From Bacillus sp. REN10 (GTDB lineage: Bacteria > Bacillota > Bacilli > Bacillales > Domibacillaceae): a DNA stretch of 64,000 nucleotides. A program made the translations under genes and the position numbers. The notes below the pieces were generated by a model that was given only the letters and a program-made list of their open reading frames with translations, did not search any database and was not told the DNA's origin. Below are positions 37,285 through 45,118 of this stretch, one piece after another (the first letter of the stretch is position 1; every line of letters starts with the position of its first letter). The stretch spans positions 186,001-250,000 of the forward strand of contig NZ_JADHDW010000004.1 of the NCBI RefSeq assembly GCF_016820555.1. The letters are read 5' to 3'.

Positions 37285-38069
37285 ATCATTTAACCAAAGT
37301 TTTTGATGATCACGAGTTAACAGTGATTGATGATCATGGACAACCAAAGTTCTTGCTGAAAGATGTATGTGCAATTTTAGCTTTAGGTCAAGTCGCTGGA
37401 GTAAAACGTCGGTTGGATGAGGATGTGATTTCAAATCACCCCCTTCAAACTGCTGGAGGAACACAACAAATGACCTTCGTTAATGAAGATGGTCTATATG
37501 ATGTCATTCTTGAAAGTCGCAAACCAGAAGCGAAGCGATTTAGAAAATGGGTCACATCAGAAGTCTTACCGTCTATTCGTAAACATGGTGCTTATGCTAC
37601 ACCTCAAACAATCGAAAATATCTTGAACGATCCAGACTTCGGCATACAGCTTCTAACAACACTCAAGGAAGAAAGAAACGGTCGGTTAAAAGCTGAAAAA
37701 GAAAGAGATCAAGTAATTGAGCAACGAACAGCGGAATTACCTTACACGAACTTCGGAAAAATCGTTTCAAATTCAAATGGCGCAATCAGTGTTGGTGCTT
37801 TTGCCAAAATGTTGTACGACCAACACGGATTAAAAATCGGTCGTAATAAAATGTTTGATTGGTTACGTGACAACGGCTACTTGATGAAAGGCGGCCGAGA
37901 ACATAACAATCCTAAACAAATTTATATTCAGCAAGGTTGGTTTGAAGTAAAGCCAACGATCGTAAGTCGAACAGAAGGTGACGTCGAGCGATTAACAACT
38001 TTGATCACTGGCAAGGGACAAGTGAAAATCGCTGAACTTCTTCTAAAAGAAATAAAGGTGGTGTCGTAA
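37281..38069 (+). CDS. Phage antirepressor (Bro-N and KilAC domains)
   Basis: A 262-residue protein. The N-terminal Bro-N domain (residues 1-105) includes KFLLKDVCAILALGQVAGVKRRL and DVILESRKPEAKRFRKWVTSEVLPSIRKHGAY. A coiled segment (KEERNGRLKAEKERDQVIEQR) leads to a KilAC-type C-terminal DNA-binding domain (ISVGAFAKMLYDQHGLKIGRNKMFDWLRDNGYLMKGG). It should counteract the CI-like repressor when the lytic programme starts. Confidence 0.88.
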   Translation: MNHLTKVFDDHELTVIDDHGQPKFLLKDVCAILALGQVAGVKRRLDEDVISNHPLQTAGGTQQMTFVNEDGLYDVILESRKPEAKRFRKWVTSEVLPSIRKHGAYATPQTIENILNDPDFGIQLLTTLKEERNGRLKAEKERDQVIEQRTAELPYTNFGKIVSNSNGAISVGAFAKMLYDQHGLKIGRNKMFDWLRDNGYLMKGGREHNNPKQIYIQQGWFEVKPTIVSRTEGDVERLTTLITGKGQVKIAELLLKEIKVVS

Positions 38070-38368
38070 TGATCCAAATTCAAGTCGATCAAAAGGAGTT
38101 AAAAAAACTGTATCTAGAAGAGATCCAAAAGCGTTTAGATCAAATCGATCACAGTGTGACATTTTGGGATACAAAAGAGCTTAAACGTCAAACCAACATG
38201 AGTTGGAACACCATACAAGATATGTTTTTTCATGATCCTCGTTTTCCTAAATTCAACACAGGAAACAAGTGGTACTTTCCAGCAAAAGAATGTCGAGCGT
38301 TTTTAATTCGCTGGGCCGAAGAAAACAGTTACAAATTCAAAAGTAATTTATCTAAAGAAGTTAGTTAA
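38069..38368 (+). CDS. DUF771-family phage protein
   Basis: A 99-residue protein with the helix-turn-helix-like TFWDTKELKRQTNMSWNTIQDMFFHDPRFPKFNTGNKWYFPA, typical of DUF771 excisionase-like phage proteins. It shares one base with the antirepressor stop. A DNA-binding or excision role is possible. Confidence 0.72.
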   Translation: MIQIQVDQKELKKLYLEEIQKRLDQIDHSVTFWDTKELKRQTNMSWNTIQDMFFHDPRFPKFNTGNKWYFPAKECRAFLIRWAEENSYKFKSNLSKEVS

Positions 38369-38449
38369 TAGTCGATTTTTTATTGTTAAAACTACCAGTT
38401 TTATAGATTCATTGTACCTTTCAAAAGTAAATAAATGGAGGCGAACACA

Positions 38450-39085
38450 TTGACGAACACTTTGAAACGAACGTGTTTATACTCCCCTTCACAGATAGGG
38501 GAGATTTTAAAAATAGCTAGGGAGCGCTCGTGTCAAGAGGAACGGCGCACGAAGCGATATGTTTCGGAGCAATTGGGAATAACGTTGCAACGCTTGAATA
38601 ACATCGAAGCAGGGTTTTCACAAGCTCCGTTCGAATTGGCAGCTGACTGGTGCCGGTTAGTGGAGGATGAAACGGCTTTAGCGAAAATAAAGCACGCTTA
38701 TCAGATTAGTTTGCCGGCTACTGATCCACGTTTACTGCAATCCGTAGAAAATCAGTTTACAAATCTTATTGAACAGTCAAAGCAAGCTATAACGGCAGCT
38801 AAGATTCTTCGGAAGATGGGGAAAGATATGCGTCCAGGTCAATCTTTGACTGAGCAAACTAATTTAGAAATATTGAAGTTGGCAGAAGAAATACTGGACC
38901 TTAAACAAGCTGCTGATGCGACATTAACATCAATGAGGATGAACTGGAATTTGGATACCGAAGAAGTGACAAGGAGTTGGATTTTAGAAGCTATATCAGA
39001 CCGCGTCATTATACCATCAGTCAGCAAATTTGAAGAAATACGAAAAGAACAGTTCTTTTCAGCAAGGCAGGTGGGCAGGGCATGA
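38450..39085 (+). CDS. Phage protein with N-terminal helix-turn-helix
   Basis: About 211 residues, starting at TTG (38450) behind TGGAGGC; the ATG five codons earlier has no ribosome site. The N-terminal 75 residues resemble an XRE domain (SPSQIGEILKIARERSCQEERRTKRYVSEQLGITLQRLNNIEAG). The rest is helical, with a leucine-rich segment near residues 120-155. It lies in the early operon and overlaps the following gene by four bases. Specific function unknown. Confidence 0.65.
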   Translation: MTNTLKRTCLYSPSQIGEILKIARERSCQEERRTKRYVSEQLGITLQRLNNIEAGFSQAPFELAADWCRLVEDETALAKIKHAYQISLPATDPRLLQSVENQFTNLIEQSKQAITAAKILRKMGKDMRPGQSLTEQTNLEILKLAEEILDLKQAADATLTSMRMNWNLDTEEVTRSWILEAISDRVIIPSVSKFEEIRKEQFFSARQVGRA

Positions 39086-39330
39086 ACAATCTATTAGAAC
39101 AAGAAATCAGCGAAAGAAAGTGTGTATGGAGCTGCATATCTCGCATCGAAGAATCAATCATCAAATGCGACTACAGGGAAGCGAAGTTAACTGCTGTTGA
39201 TCTATTAAACTCGATTCGAGAGTTAGAGAGATTAGAAGAAGCAAAAGAGAACAATAGAAACCTTGCAAGAATGGTACACCAGTTGCAAGCCAAGGGCATC
39301 AAAATAGAAAAGGTGGCGAGGTCGATATGA
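39082..39330 (+). CDS. Hypothetical 82-residue phage protein
   Basis: A charged, fully helical protein (LLNSIRELERLEEAKENNRNLARMVHQLQ), likely coiled coil. It overlaps genes on both sides by four bases. GGCAGGTGGG lies before the ATG. Function unknown. Confidence 0.65.
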   Translation: MNNLLEQEISERKCVWSCISRIEESIIKCDYREAKLTAVDLLNSIRELERLEEAKENNRNLARMVHQLQAKGIKIEKVARSI

Positions 39331-39425
39331 AGATCGCAATCTTGGTATTTGTCATAGGATCGTTTTCGTACTATTGGGGCCTAGCAAGCGCGGAGGTCGA
39401 ACATGAAATGCAGAACAAAAAGTAA
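39327..39425 (+). CDS. Small phage membrane protein, 32 residues
   Basis: MKIAILVFVIGSFSYYWGLA followed by SAEVEHEMQNKK: one membrane helix and a charged tail. AGGTGGCGAGG precedes the ATG, which overlaps the previous stop as ATGA. A further 23-codon frame starts inside it (ATG at 39403 behind CGGAGG, stop at 39474) and may be another micro-gene. Confidence 0.5.
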   Translation: MKIAILVFVIGSFSYYWGLASAEVEHEMQNKK

Positions 39426-39531
39426 AAGCGGCAAGCTAACTGGCATTAGCTCACCGCAATTAAAAATTATTTAGTTGGACGTTAACAAATCTATTATACC
39501 ACATTTTTTATCATGGTGGGCACTACGGTGC

Positions 39532-39580
39532 TCATCTTCAGGCCTGGGATCTCTCCCCCTTGATCTTGGGTCTGAAGATG
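39532..39580 (+). other. Long hairpin in the gap before 39611
   Basis: CATCTTCAGGCCT pairs with GGGTCTGAAGATG (13 pairs with wobble) around a 22-base loop. No T run follows, so it is not a standard terminator. It lies in the 136-bp non-coding gap and may shape the leader of the next gene. Confidence 0.5.
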
Positions 39581-39610
39581 GACATCATCCATCAGAAATG
39601 AGGTGAACAA

Positions 39611-39799
39611 ATGGCTCGTAAAAAGAAAGAATTACGAGTGTCTGATTTGGAATACATCGCAAAGTACGCTGAGTTTGACGGCTATCATACAGTCTCAAAG
39701 CAGATCGGTGTATCTAAATCAGCTGTACAAGCGGCGATCGAAATGATGCGGCGTGATGGCACTTTCGATTATTTTCGAAACTTGAATTTGTTTTGGTGA
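39611..39799 (+). CDS. Small HTH-like phage protein
   Basis: A 62-residue protein: ARKKKELRVSDLEYIAKYAE then TVSKQIGVSKSAVQAAIEMMRRDG, which looks like a helix-turn-helix. GAGGTG precedes the ATG. Behind it, GTG at 39813 to TAG at 39884 is a possible 23-codon frame. Confidence 0.6.
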   Translation: MARKKKELRVSDLEYIAKYAEFDGYHTVSKQIGVSKSAVQAAIEMMRRDGTFDYFRNLNLFW

Positions 39800-39886
39800 A
39801 AGGAGAAGTGTCGTGTACGAGGTATTCTACCGCAAAATAAAAGACCCCTGTTGGAGCAGGAGTCTAAAGTTTCAAACTATATAGGA

Positions 39887-39920
39887 TACCGCTATTGTAA
39901 CACATTTTACAGTAGCGGTA
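39887..39920 (+). other. Hairpin just upstream of a ribosome site
   Basis: TACCGCTATTGTAA / TTACAGTAGCGGTA, 14 pairs with one G-T, and a six-base loop. It ends a few bases before ACGGGAGTG, the ribosome site of the next gene, so it could affect translation or RNA stability. Confidence 0.6.
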
Positions 39921-39937
39921 AACGGGAGTGAATAAAA

Positions 39938-40138
39938 ATGAGTATGAGTTTAAAGGATGCCTTTAATGCTGCTAAGCGGATCAGTCCCAGCTTGAAAGAT
40001 AAGTCAGCGTTAGACATGGCTTACATCGGCCTGACTCATGTTGTGGCTCACAATGGCACGCATGATGATCTCGTTAGTCTAGCTAATCAGTATGAAACAT
40101 TAGTCAATGTGCATGTATTGAAAAAGGGGGTGAGCTAA
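39938..40138 (+). CDS. Hypothetical 66-residue phage protein
   Basis: MSMSLKDAFNAAKRISPSLK and onward; helical, no recognised family. CGGGAGTG precedes the ATG. It ends one base before the next gene, to which it is probably coupled. Confidence 0.6.
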   Translation: MSMSLKDAFNAAKRISPSLKDKSALDMAYIGLTHVVAHNGTHDDLVSLANQYETLVNVHVLKKGVS

Positions 40139-40139
40139 G

Positions 40140-40979
40140 GTGGACCCACTATCAACCAATCAAAATACGACTCTTTCTCTAATTGATTCCATGGATGTAC
40201 ATGCAGTGCAAGCCACGTTAGACAAAATCAATCAACTGCAATTAGTTGTTAAAAGCACTTTAAAGCCTAACCGTGATTTCGGAATTATACCTGGCACAAC
40301 AAAACCGACGTTGCTCAAGCCAGGGGCCGAAAAAATCCAAATGCTCTTTGGTGTTACTAGTGAATATGAAGTGACAGAGCGTATTCAGGACTATGATAAG
40401 GGATTTTTCGCTTTTACTGTGTGCTGCCGTATTTACAAGAATGATATGAAAATTACTGAAGGAATTGGTCATTGCAATACTCGAGAAAAAAAGTATAAGA
40501 ATCAGGACTCTTACTCCGTTGCAAACACTTGTCTGAAGATGGCTAAGAAACGTGCTCAGATCGATGCGACGTTAACTATTGCAAGTTTATCAGATATTTT
40601 CGGTGGAGAGATGGAGGATGATTTGCAAGATTATTTGCAGACAGAGCAGATAGAAACAATGACTTCACATGATGCTGGAGCTATCAAGTTAACATTCGGA
40701 AAGTTCAAAGGTAAGACACTTGGAGATATATACCGCTCTGATAAATCATATCTCACCTGGTTAGTTGGCCAAGATCGAACAGATGCGGTGATCAAAAAGG
40801 CAATCGAAACGATGTTTGCCGCTGTAGAACAATCATCGCAACAAAGCCGGCAACAAGAACCAAAAGGGAATACAGCGGAAGATAAGACAACAGAATCAAC
40901 CAAGCAGCCATATAACAATCCGCTTGAAGGTGATCCTATTCATATCAAAGATGATGACCTTCCGTTTAACAACGTATGA
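40140..40979 (+). CDS. Phage DNA metabolism protein with ExoX-C-like domain and SSB-like tip
   Basis: A 279-residue protein. The N-terminal region (to about residue 165: VVKSTLKPNRDFGIIPGTTKPTLLKPGAEKIQMLFG, SVANTCLKMAKKRAQIDATLTI) is common in phage replication/recombination clusters and reminds of recombinase-type proteins. Residues 180-220 (IKLTFGKFKGKTLGDIYRSDKSYLTWLV) resemble the exonuclease X C-terminal domain. A polar Q/S/T/N linker leads to DDDLPFNNV, which resembles the acidic interaction tip of single-strand-binding proteins. Starts at GTG behind AAGGGGG. The exact activity is not known. Confidence 0.65.
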   Translation: MDPLSTNQNTTLSLIDSMDVHAVQATLDKINQLQLVVKSTLKPNRDFGIIPGTTKPTLLKPGAEKIQMLFGVTSEYEVTERIQDYDKGFFAFTVCCRIYKNDMKITEGIGHCNTREKKYKNQDSYSVANTCLKMAKKRAQIDATLTIASLSDIFGGEMEDDLQDYLQTEQIETMTSHDAGAIKLTFGKFKGKTLGDIYRSDKSYLTWLVGQDRTDAVIKKAIETMFAAVEQSSQQSRQQEPKGNTAEDKTTESTKQPYNNPLEGDPIHIKDDDLPFNNV

Positions 40980-41149
40980 TGTTCGATAAAAATGTTCCTT
41001 ATCGAGTTGTGATTCCTAACTGGTGCAAGGAGAAGGCTTCTACAAAAGAAGAGTATTTACGAAACATCAAGAGGTATATGAGCATCAGCTATCCAGATAG
41101 AAAAATCATTGAAATTACAAATGGCTTCGCTGTTTGTGAAAGAAAGTAG
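40976..41149 (+). CDS. Hypothetical 57-residue phage protein
   Basis: Starts ATGATG overlapping the stop of the previous gene. MMFDKNVPYRVVIPNWCKEK then STKEEYLRNIKRYMSISYPD is a basic helical protein. Small proteins like this often precede DnaD-like genes in phages. Function unknown. Confidence 0.6.
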   Translation: MMFDKNVPYRVVIPNWCKEKASTKEEYLRNIKRYMSISYPDRKIIEITNGFAVCERK

Positions 41150-41161
41150 GAGGAAATAAAT

Positions 41162-42121
41162 ATGGCTAAATTTAGACTTGTTCATACATCTTTTTGGGAT
41201 GATCCCAAGGTAGTAGAGGAGCTGACACCGGAAGATAAATATTTCTTTCTCTATTTACTAACAAACGAAAATACTACACAGGTTGGTATCTATCAAATTA
41301 CTAAAAAACAAATTGCTTTCGATATGGGATATTCCATTGAGAGTATTAACTCACTTATGCAGCGTTTTATAGAACACCATAAGTTAATTAAATACAACGA
41401 AAGTACAAGAGAAATAGCGGTTAAAAATTGGGGGAAATACAACTTTATTCGTGGTGGGAAGCCTGTTGAAGATTGTGTTAAAAGTGAACTGCTAGAAATC
41501 AAAGATCCTGCTCTCATCCCGTTCGTTGGTGAAAACGTGAAGAATGAGAAAATCAGAAAAATATACGAGTCGTACTACGTTACGTATGACGATACGTGCC
41601 ACGATACGTCAAGCGGAAGTGGACGTATCGTAAGTCAAAGTGAAAAACCCAATTATATCAATGGTTTAGACGATACGTCTACGACACGTACTACGATGCG
41701 TGGACAAGAAGAAGAAAAAGAAGAAGAACAAGAAAAAGAAGAAGAACAAGAACAACAACAAGAAAAGAACAGTGGTCGTGGTCATTCTTCGATTCAAAAT
41801 GTTTTTCATGTTTATCAAAACAATATTGGCATCCTGGCTCCAATCATTGCTGAGAGCATAGGCAAAGCGGTGGATGAATTTAGCGAAGAGCTAGTCATTG
41901 AAGCTATAGAAATTGCAGTAGCTGCTAATAGACCTAATTGGAAGTATTGCGAAGGTATTTTGAGAAAGTGGCGTTCTCGAAATGTAAAAACATTGGACGA
42001 TGTTTACGCATTGGAAGTTGAGCATAATCAGCGAAAAGGAGTGAATACAAATGCAAAGTCTAAGCAGTATACCGACCTTTCTCAATACAATTTCGACAAA
42101 GAACAAGATTACGACTTCTAA
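41162..42121 (+). CDS. DnaD-like phage replication initiator
   Basis: A 319-residue protein. The N-terminal winged-helix region (FRLVHTSFWDDPKVVEELTPEDKYFFLYLLTNENTT) matches phage replisome organisers. A very E/K/Q-rich linker (about residues 180-205) follows. The C-terminal DnaD/DnaB2 domain shows FHVYQNNIGILAPIIAESIG and NWKYCEGILRKWRSRNVKTL. It should bind the origin and recruit the helicase loader encoded next. Its middle part contains repeated CGATACGT boxes. Confidence 0.87.
   Translation: MAKFRLVHTSFWDDPKVVEELTPEDKYFFLYLLTNENTTQVGIYQITKKQIAFDMGYSIESINSLMQRFIEHHKLIKYNESTREIAVKNWGKYNFIRGGKPVEDCVKSELLEIKDPALIPFVGENVKNEKIRKIYESYYVTYDDTCHDTSSGSGRIVSQSEKPNYINGLDDTSTTRTTMRGQEEEKEEEQEKEEEQEQQQEKNSGRGHSSIQNVFHVYQNNIGILAPIIAESIGKAVDEFSEELVIEAIEIAVAANRPNWKYCEGILRKWRSRNVKTLDDVYALEVEHNQRKGVNTNAKSKQYTDLSQYNFDKEQDYDF
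41590..41701. repeat. Iteron cluster CGATACGT, candidate phage origin
   Basis: CGATACGT occurs at 41590-41597, 41602-41609 and 41671-41678, and inverted (ACGTATCG) at 41623-41630. Seven-of-eight matches lie at 41682-41689 (CGACACGT) and 41694-41701 (CGATGCGT). Intervals are often 11-12 bp. They lie between the two DnaD-like domains of the initiator gene; an AT-rich stretch (CCCAATTATATCAATGG) lies between the two sub-clusters. Confidence 0.7.
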
Positions 42122-42896
42122 AAAACGCTGTGAAAACAAAATAGATGGTGTTAAGTGCAATAAGTACTTGCTCATAGAAAACGGAAAAGAGTTTTGTTTT
42201 TACTGCGATGAGATTAAACCAGAGGATGAAGTGTTAGAGAAAGAAACGAAAGCGGCATATCGCCTAATGACACTTAATCGTATGTTTAACACTGACAGCC
42301 TGATCAATGAGCGGTTAAAAAAATGCAATTTTGATAATTACGAACCAGTTTCAGAAGGTTTAGCGAAAGCAAAGGCGATTTGTCAGCGGTATGCAAATAA
42401 TTTCACAAAAAGCAATCCTAAAAACCTCATGATGATGGGGAACTATGGGACAGGGAAAAGTCACTTGGCGGTCTCAATCCTTAAACGTGTAATCGAAAGA
42501 GGGTTAGAACAAAAAGATCCTTGGACAGGTGTATTTATTTCAACACCAAAATTAATGACTAAGCTAAAAGCTACTTACAACAAAAATAGCAAACACTCAG
42601 AAAATGAATTGCTTGAACAACTGGGTAGTGTGGACCTGTTAATTCTTGATGATGTAGGTACTGATTATAAACGAAAGCAGTCAGAAGCGGCAGAAGAAGA
42701 AGCGAACCATTGGGCGACCTTGAAGCTTTTTGAAGTGATCGATTCTCGCATTGGGAAACATACAGTCTATACGACAAACTTTAGCCATGTGCAGCTAATG
42801 GATATGTACGGAGAACAGAAATTTAGCCGGATGGTGGAAGAAACCACCTTGATCAAAGTGAACGGTGAAAATTACCGATTACGAGCGTTTAAGTAG
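42051..42896 (+). CDS. DnaC-like helicase loader
   Basis: A 281-residue AAA+ ATPase: Walker A GNYGTGKSH near residue 127, Walker B VDLLILDDVGTD near residue 195, sensor-1-like YTTNFS and arginine-finger region KFSRMVEETTLI. Two cysteine pairs near the N-terminus (CENKIDGVKC, CFYC) suggest a zinc site. It overlaps the initiator gene by 71 bp in another frame, with AAAGGAGTG before the ATG. It should load the replicative helicase at the phage origin. Confidence 0.88.
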   Translation: MQSLSSIPTFLNTISTKNKITTSKKRCENKIDGVKCNKYLLIENGKEFCFYCDEIKPEDEVLEKETKAAYRLMTLNRMFNTDSLINERLKKCNFDNYEPVSEGLAKAKAICQRYANNFTKSNPKNLMMMGNYGTGKSHLAVSILKRVIERGLEQKDPWTGVFISTPKLMTKLKATYNKNSKHSENELLEQLGSVDLLILDDVGTDYKRKQSEAAEEEANHWATLKLFEVIDSRIGKHTVYTTNFSHVQLMDMYGEQKFSRMVEETTLIKVNGENYRLRAFK

Positions 42897-42907
42897 GAGG
42901 AATGAAC

Positions 42908-43084
42908 ATGTGTAAATTGTGTGACGGCACTTATGTTGATAAAAGTAACAGCGGCTCTTTGATGTTTGTGCAACCGTGTCCCGAGTGTGGGCCGAAGCCT
43001 AAAGCAGTGCGTGATAAAGAAAAGGCAGAATTCCAGAGGAGATTTGCTGAAGCTAAGCGTCTTTACGGGAAGGACGTGAGCTGA
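42908..43084 (+). CDS. Small zinc-ribbon phage protein
   Basis: 58 residues with CKLC near the start and CPEC near residue 27, spaced as a zinc ribbon, followed by a charged helix. The ATG at 42908 is preferred, with TAGGAGG seven bases away; an ATG six bases earlier is too close. Function unknown. Confidence 0.62.
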   Translation: MCKLCDGTYVDKSNSGSLMFVQPCPECGPKPKAVRDKEKAEFQRRFAEAKRLYGKDVS

Positions 43085-43275
43085 TGGCTAAGGGATGGAA
43101 AGCGCAGACACCTGTAACGTTGAAAAAGCTAGTCTACGCTTTGAGCGAACACAAACTAGGGCAAAACATCAAGAAACATGAACAGCGCGGCTGGAAGCGT
43201 GCCAGTGAGATCAAAGAACATGGCTATGGCGTAGCGGTATTGATGGAGTTTCCGCCTAGAAAGGAAGTTAGTTGA
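43084..43275 (+). CDS. Hypothetical 63-residue phage protein
   Basis: Basic protein, MAKGWKAQTPVTLKKLVYAL then GWKRASEIKEHGYGVAVLMEFPP. It shares a base with the preceding stop and overlaps the methylase gene by four bases. No family recognised. Confidence 0.6.
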   Translation: MAKGWKAQTPVTLKKLVYALSEHKLGQNIKKHEQRGWKRASEIKEHGYGVAVLMEFPPRKEVS

Positions 43276-44090
43276 TGAAGATTCCAAGAATCCTACACTA
43301 CCCCGGATCAAAGTGGAGTATGGCCGAATGGATTATCAGTCATATGCCAGAACATGAAACGTACTTAGAGCCTTTCTTTGGATCCGGAGCGGTGTTTTTT
43401 AATAAGCAACCTTCAACGGTTGAAACAATAAATGATTTGGATGAGCAAGTAGTAAATCTGTTTAAAGTCATCCGAGATCATCCGGACCAGTTAGCGTGGC
43501 TTATCGAGTTTACACCGTTATCGCGGCAAGAGTATTACGAAAGCTATGAGGGTTCCGATGATCCGATAGAGGATGCGAGACAGTTTTTGACTCGCTGCTG
43601 GCAGGCTATTGGAGCTAAGACAAGTGATCGAACCGGGTGGCGCAGCATTATTTCACCCAATGGACCTAAAACAGCTCAAGAGTGGGGAAAGCTACCCGAG
43701 AAGATTCACATGGTAGCGAAACGCTTGAAAGAGGCACAGATCGAACATCAACCAGCTGTGCAGTTGCTTGAACGGTACAAGCGAAAAGATGTGCTGATTT
43801 ATGCAGATCCACCTTACATTATTGAGACACGGACAAAGCGCCATTATAAACACGAAATGACGATCGAGGACCACATTGAATTATTAGAAATGTTGAATCA
43901 GCATCCAGGACCCGTTCTTTTATCCGGATACGCTCATCCTGTTTATGACGATAGATTGGAAGATTGGCATAGGGAAACAATGGAGGTATCCGCAGAAGCA
44001 GGCGCTAAACGACAAGAAGTCCTTTGGGTTAACCCAATGGCGGCTAGTGGTTATTTTCAACAAACGATATTCGATGTGGAAGTGAAATAA
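43272..44090 (+). CDS. Dam-type DNA adenine methyltransferase
   Basis: A 272-residue D12-class N6-adenine methylase. Motifs are HYPGSKWSMAEWI near residue 7, YLEPFFGSGAVFF (SAM binding) near residue 34, and the catalytic DPPY in IYADPPYIIETRTKRHYKHEM near residue 178. It may methylate phage DNA to avoid host restriction. The recognition sequence cannot be read from the protein. No restriction endonuclease gene lies next to it. Confidence 0.9.
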   Translation: MMKIPRILHYPGSKWSMAEWIISHMPEHETYLEPFFGSGAVFFNKQPSTVETINDLDEQVVNLFKVIRDHPDQLAWLIEFTPLSRQEYYESYEGSDDPIEDARQFLTRCWQAIGAKTSDRTGWRSIISPNGPKTAQEWGKLPEKIHMVAKRLKEAQIEHQPAVQLLERYKRKDVLIYADPPYIIETRTKRHYKHEMTIEDHIELLEMLNQHPGPVLLSGYAHPVYDDRLEDWHRETMEVSAEAGAKRQEVLWVNPMAASGYFQQTIFDVEVK

Positions 44091-44531
44091 ATGGCACGTA
44101 GATGGGTAGCGAAGAAAACTCGTTGGAATGGCCGGATCTATGACAGTAAAGCAGAAGCAGAATATCACAAACTTTTGTTAGCGGATCCGGATGTTCAAAA
44201 AATTGAGGTTCAACCGGAATTTGAAATCATTCCATCGTACCAGGTGACTTGTTATCGTTGCGAAGGCACAGGGAAAGAAAAAAGTTTGAAAACAGGTAGA
44301 CCAGTTCAATGTTCTCTTTGTTCGGGGAAAGGCTTAAAGAGGAAAGCTGGAGCCAAATATACAGCTGATTTTTTAGTCACTTATAAAAATGGTTGGAAAG
44401 AAGTTGTTGATATTAAAGGCGGTCCTGCATCAAGAGACTTTTCGCTTCGCCGAAAGTTACTTGAACAAGAAATTGGTGCGGAAGTTGTTGTGATGGAGCT
44501 CAAAAATGGAATATGGAGGCGTAAGCGATGA
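44091..44531 (+). CDS. DUF1064 nuclease-like protein with zinc-cluster insertion
   Basis: A 146-residue protein. The DUF1064 core is split: RYDSKAEAEYHKLL-type segment (here YDSKAEAEYHKLLLADPDVQ) and EVQPEFEII at the N-terminus; KYTADFLVTYKNGWKEVVDIKGG with D-x-K near the C-terminus. This fits a PD-(D/E)xK-like fold. Between them lies CYRCEGTGKEKS followed by CSLCSGKG, two DnaJ-like CxxCxGxG units. Such genes often stand where phages carry Holliday-junction resolvases. It starts directly after the methylase stop. Confidence 0.72.
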   Translation: MARRWVAKKTRWNGRIYDSKAEAEYHKLLLADPDVQKIEVQPEFEIIPSYQVTCYRCEGTGKEKSLKTGRPVQCSLCSGKGLKRKAGAKYTADFLVTYKNGWKEVVDIKGGPASRDFSLRRKLLEQEIGAEVVVMELKNGIWRRKR

Positions 44532-44665
44532 GAAAAGCTAAGCGCAAGCCGGGCTATTATCTGCTCTTTCGGCGTGAGGAAGGGCAGAAGGTTTGGCTCT
44601 ATGAATGGTTGCAGAGACATGAGCTCAACGCTAGGTTACGGAAAGGTTGGAAGATTGAGAGGTGA
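44528..44665 (+). CDS. Hypothetical 45-residue phage protein
   Basis: Starts ATGA overlapping the previous stop. Very basic, MRKAKRKPGYYLLFRREEGQ and a Trp-rich part (VWLYEWLQRHEL). Function unknown. Confidence 0.55.
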   Translation: MRKAKRKPGYYLLFRREEGQKVWLYEWLQRHELNARLRKGWKIER

Positions 44666-44671
44666 ACGATC

Positions 44672-45118
44672 ATGCAGCAACTAGATTTATTTATCCAGTC
44701 GGCCACGATGTTTGATAGAAAACTACTAAACTTTTATTCAGCCGGTGATGGGTTAGGTCCACAAGCGGATGTGATTGCTATCGTCCCAAATGACATTGAG
44801 CTTCCAAGAGACATGGATGATCTGAAATATCAATTTGAATACTTTGGGAAATATCGTTTTTTCTTATCTGGCATTTATCTATCCATCTTTTGGTCAGAGA
44901 TCAAAAGTAGAAAAAAGAAGGGGCTTTATACAACTGTAGAGTTTCTGGAGGAGATAAAGGAACGAGCTAGACAAGAGATCCGAAAGCACATGAAAGAGCA
45001 ACTTCCAACATCCATGAAAATCACAAAACGGAATCTTGATGATGTAGAGAAAAATTATGATTTTAACAATTTTAAGGTTATTGAATATTTGCCAAAAAGG
45101 AGGATGCGGAATGAGTAG
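44672..45118 (+). CDS. Hypothetical 148-residue phage protein
   Basis: MQQLDLFIQSATMFDRKLLN and onward, with a helical C-terminal half rich in K/E (EEIKERARQEIRKHMKEQL). GAGAGGTG precedes the ATG. It overlaps the YopX gene by eight bases. No catalytic motif is visible. Confidence 0.6.
   Translation: MQQLDLFIQSATMFDRKLLNFYSAGDGLGPQADVIAIVPNDIELPRDMDDLKYQFEYFGKYRFFLSGIYLSIFWSEIKSRKKKGLYTTVEFLEEIKERARQEIRKHMKEQLPTSMKITKRNLDDVEKNYDFNNFKVIEYLPKRRMRNE

Noticed and set aside
43272-44090. Restriction-modification system
   Set aside because: Only a Dam-type methylase is present; the next gene is a DUF1064 phage protein, not a recognisable restriction enzyme, and the context is phage replication genes.
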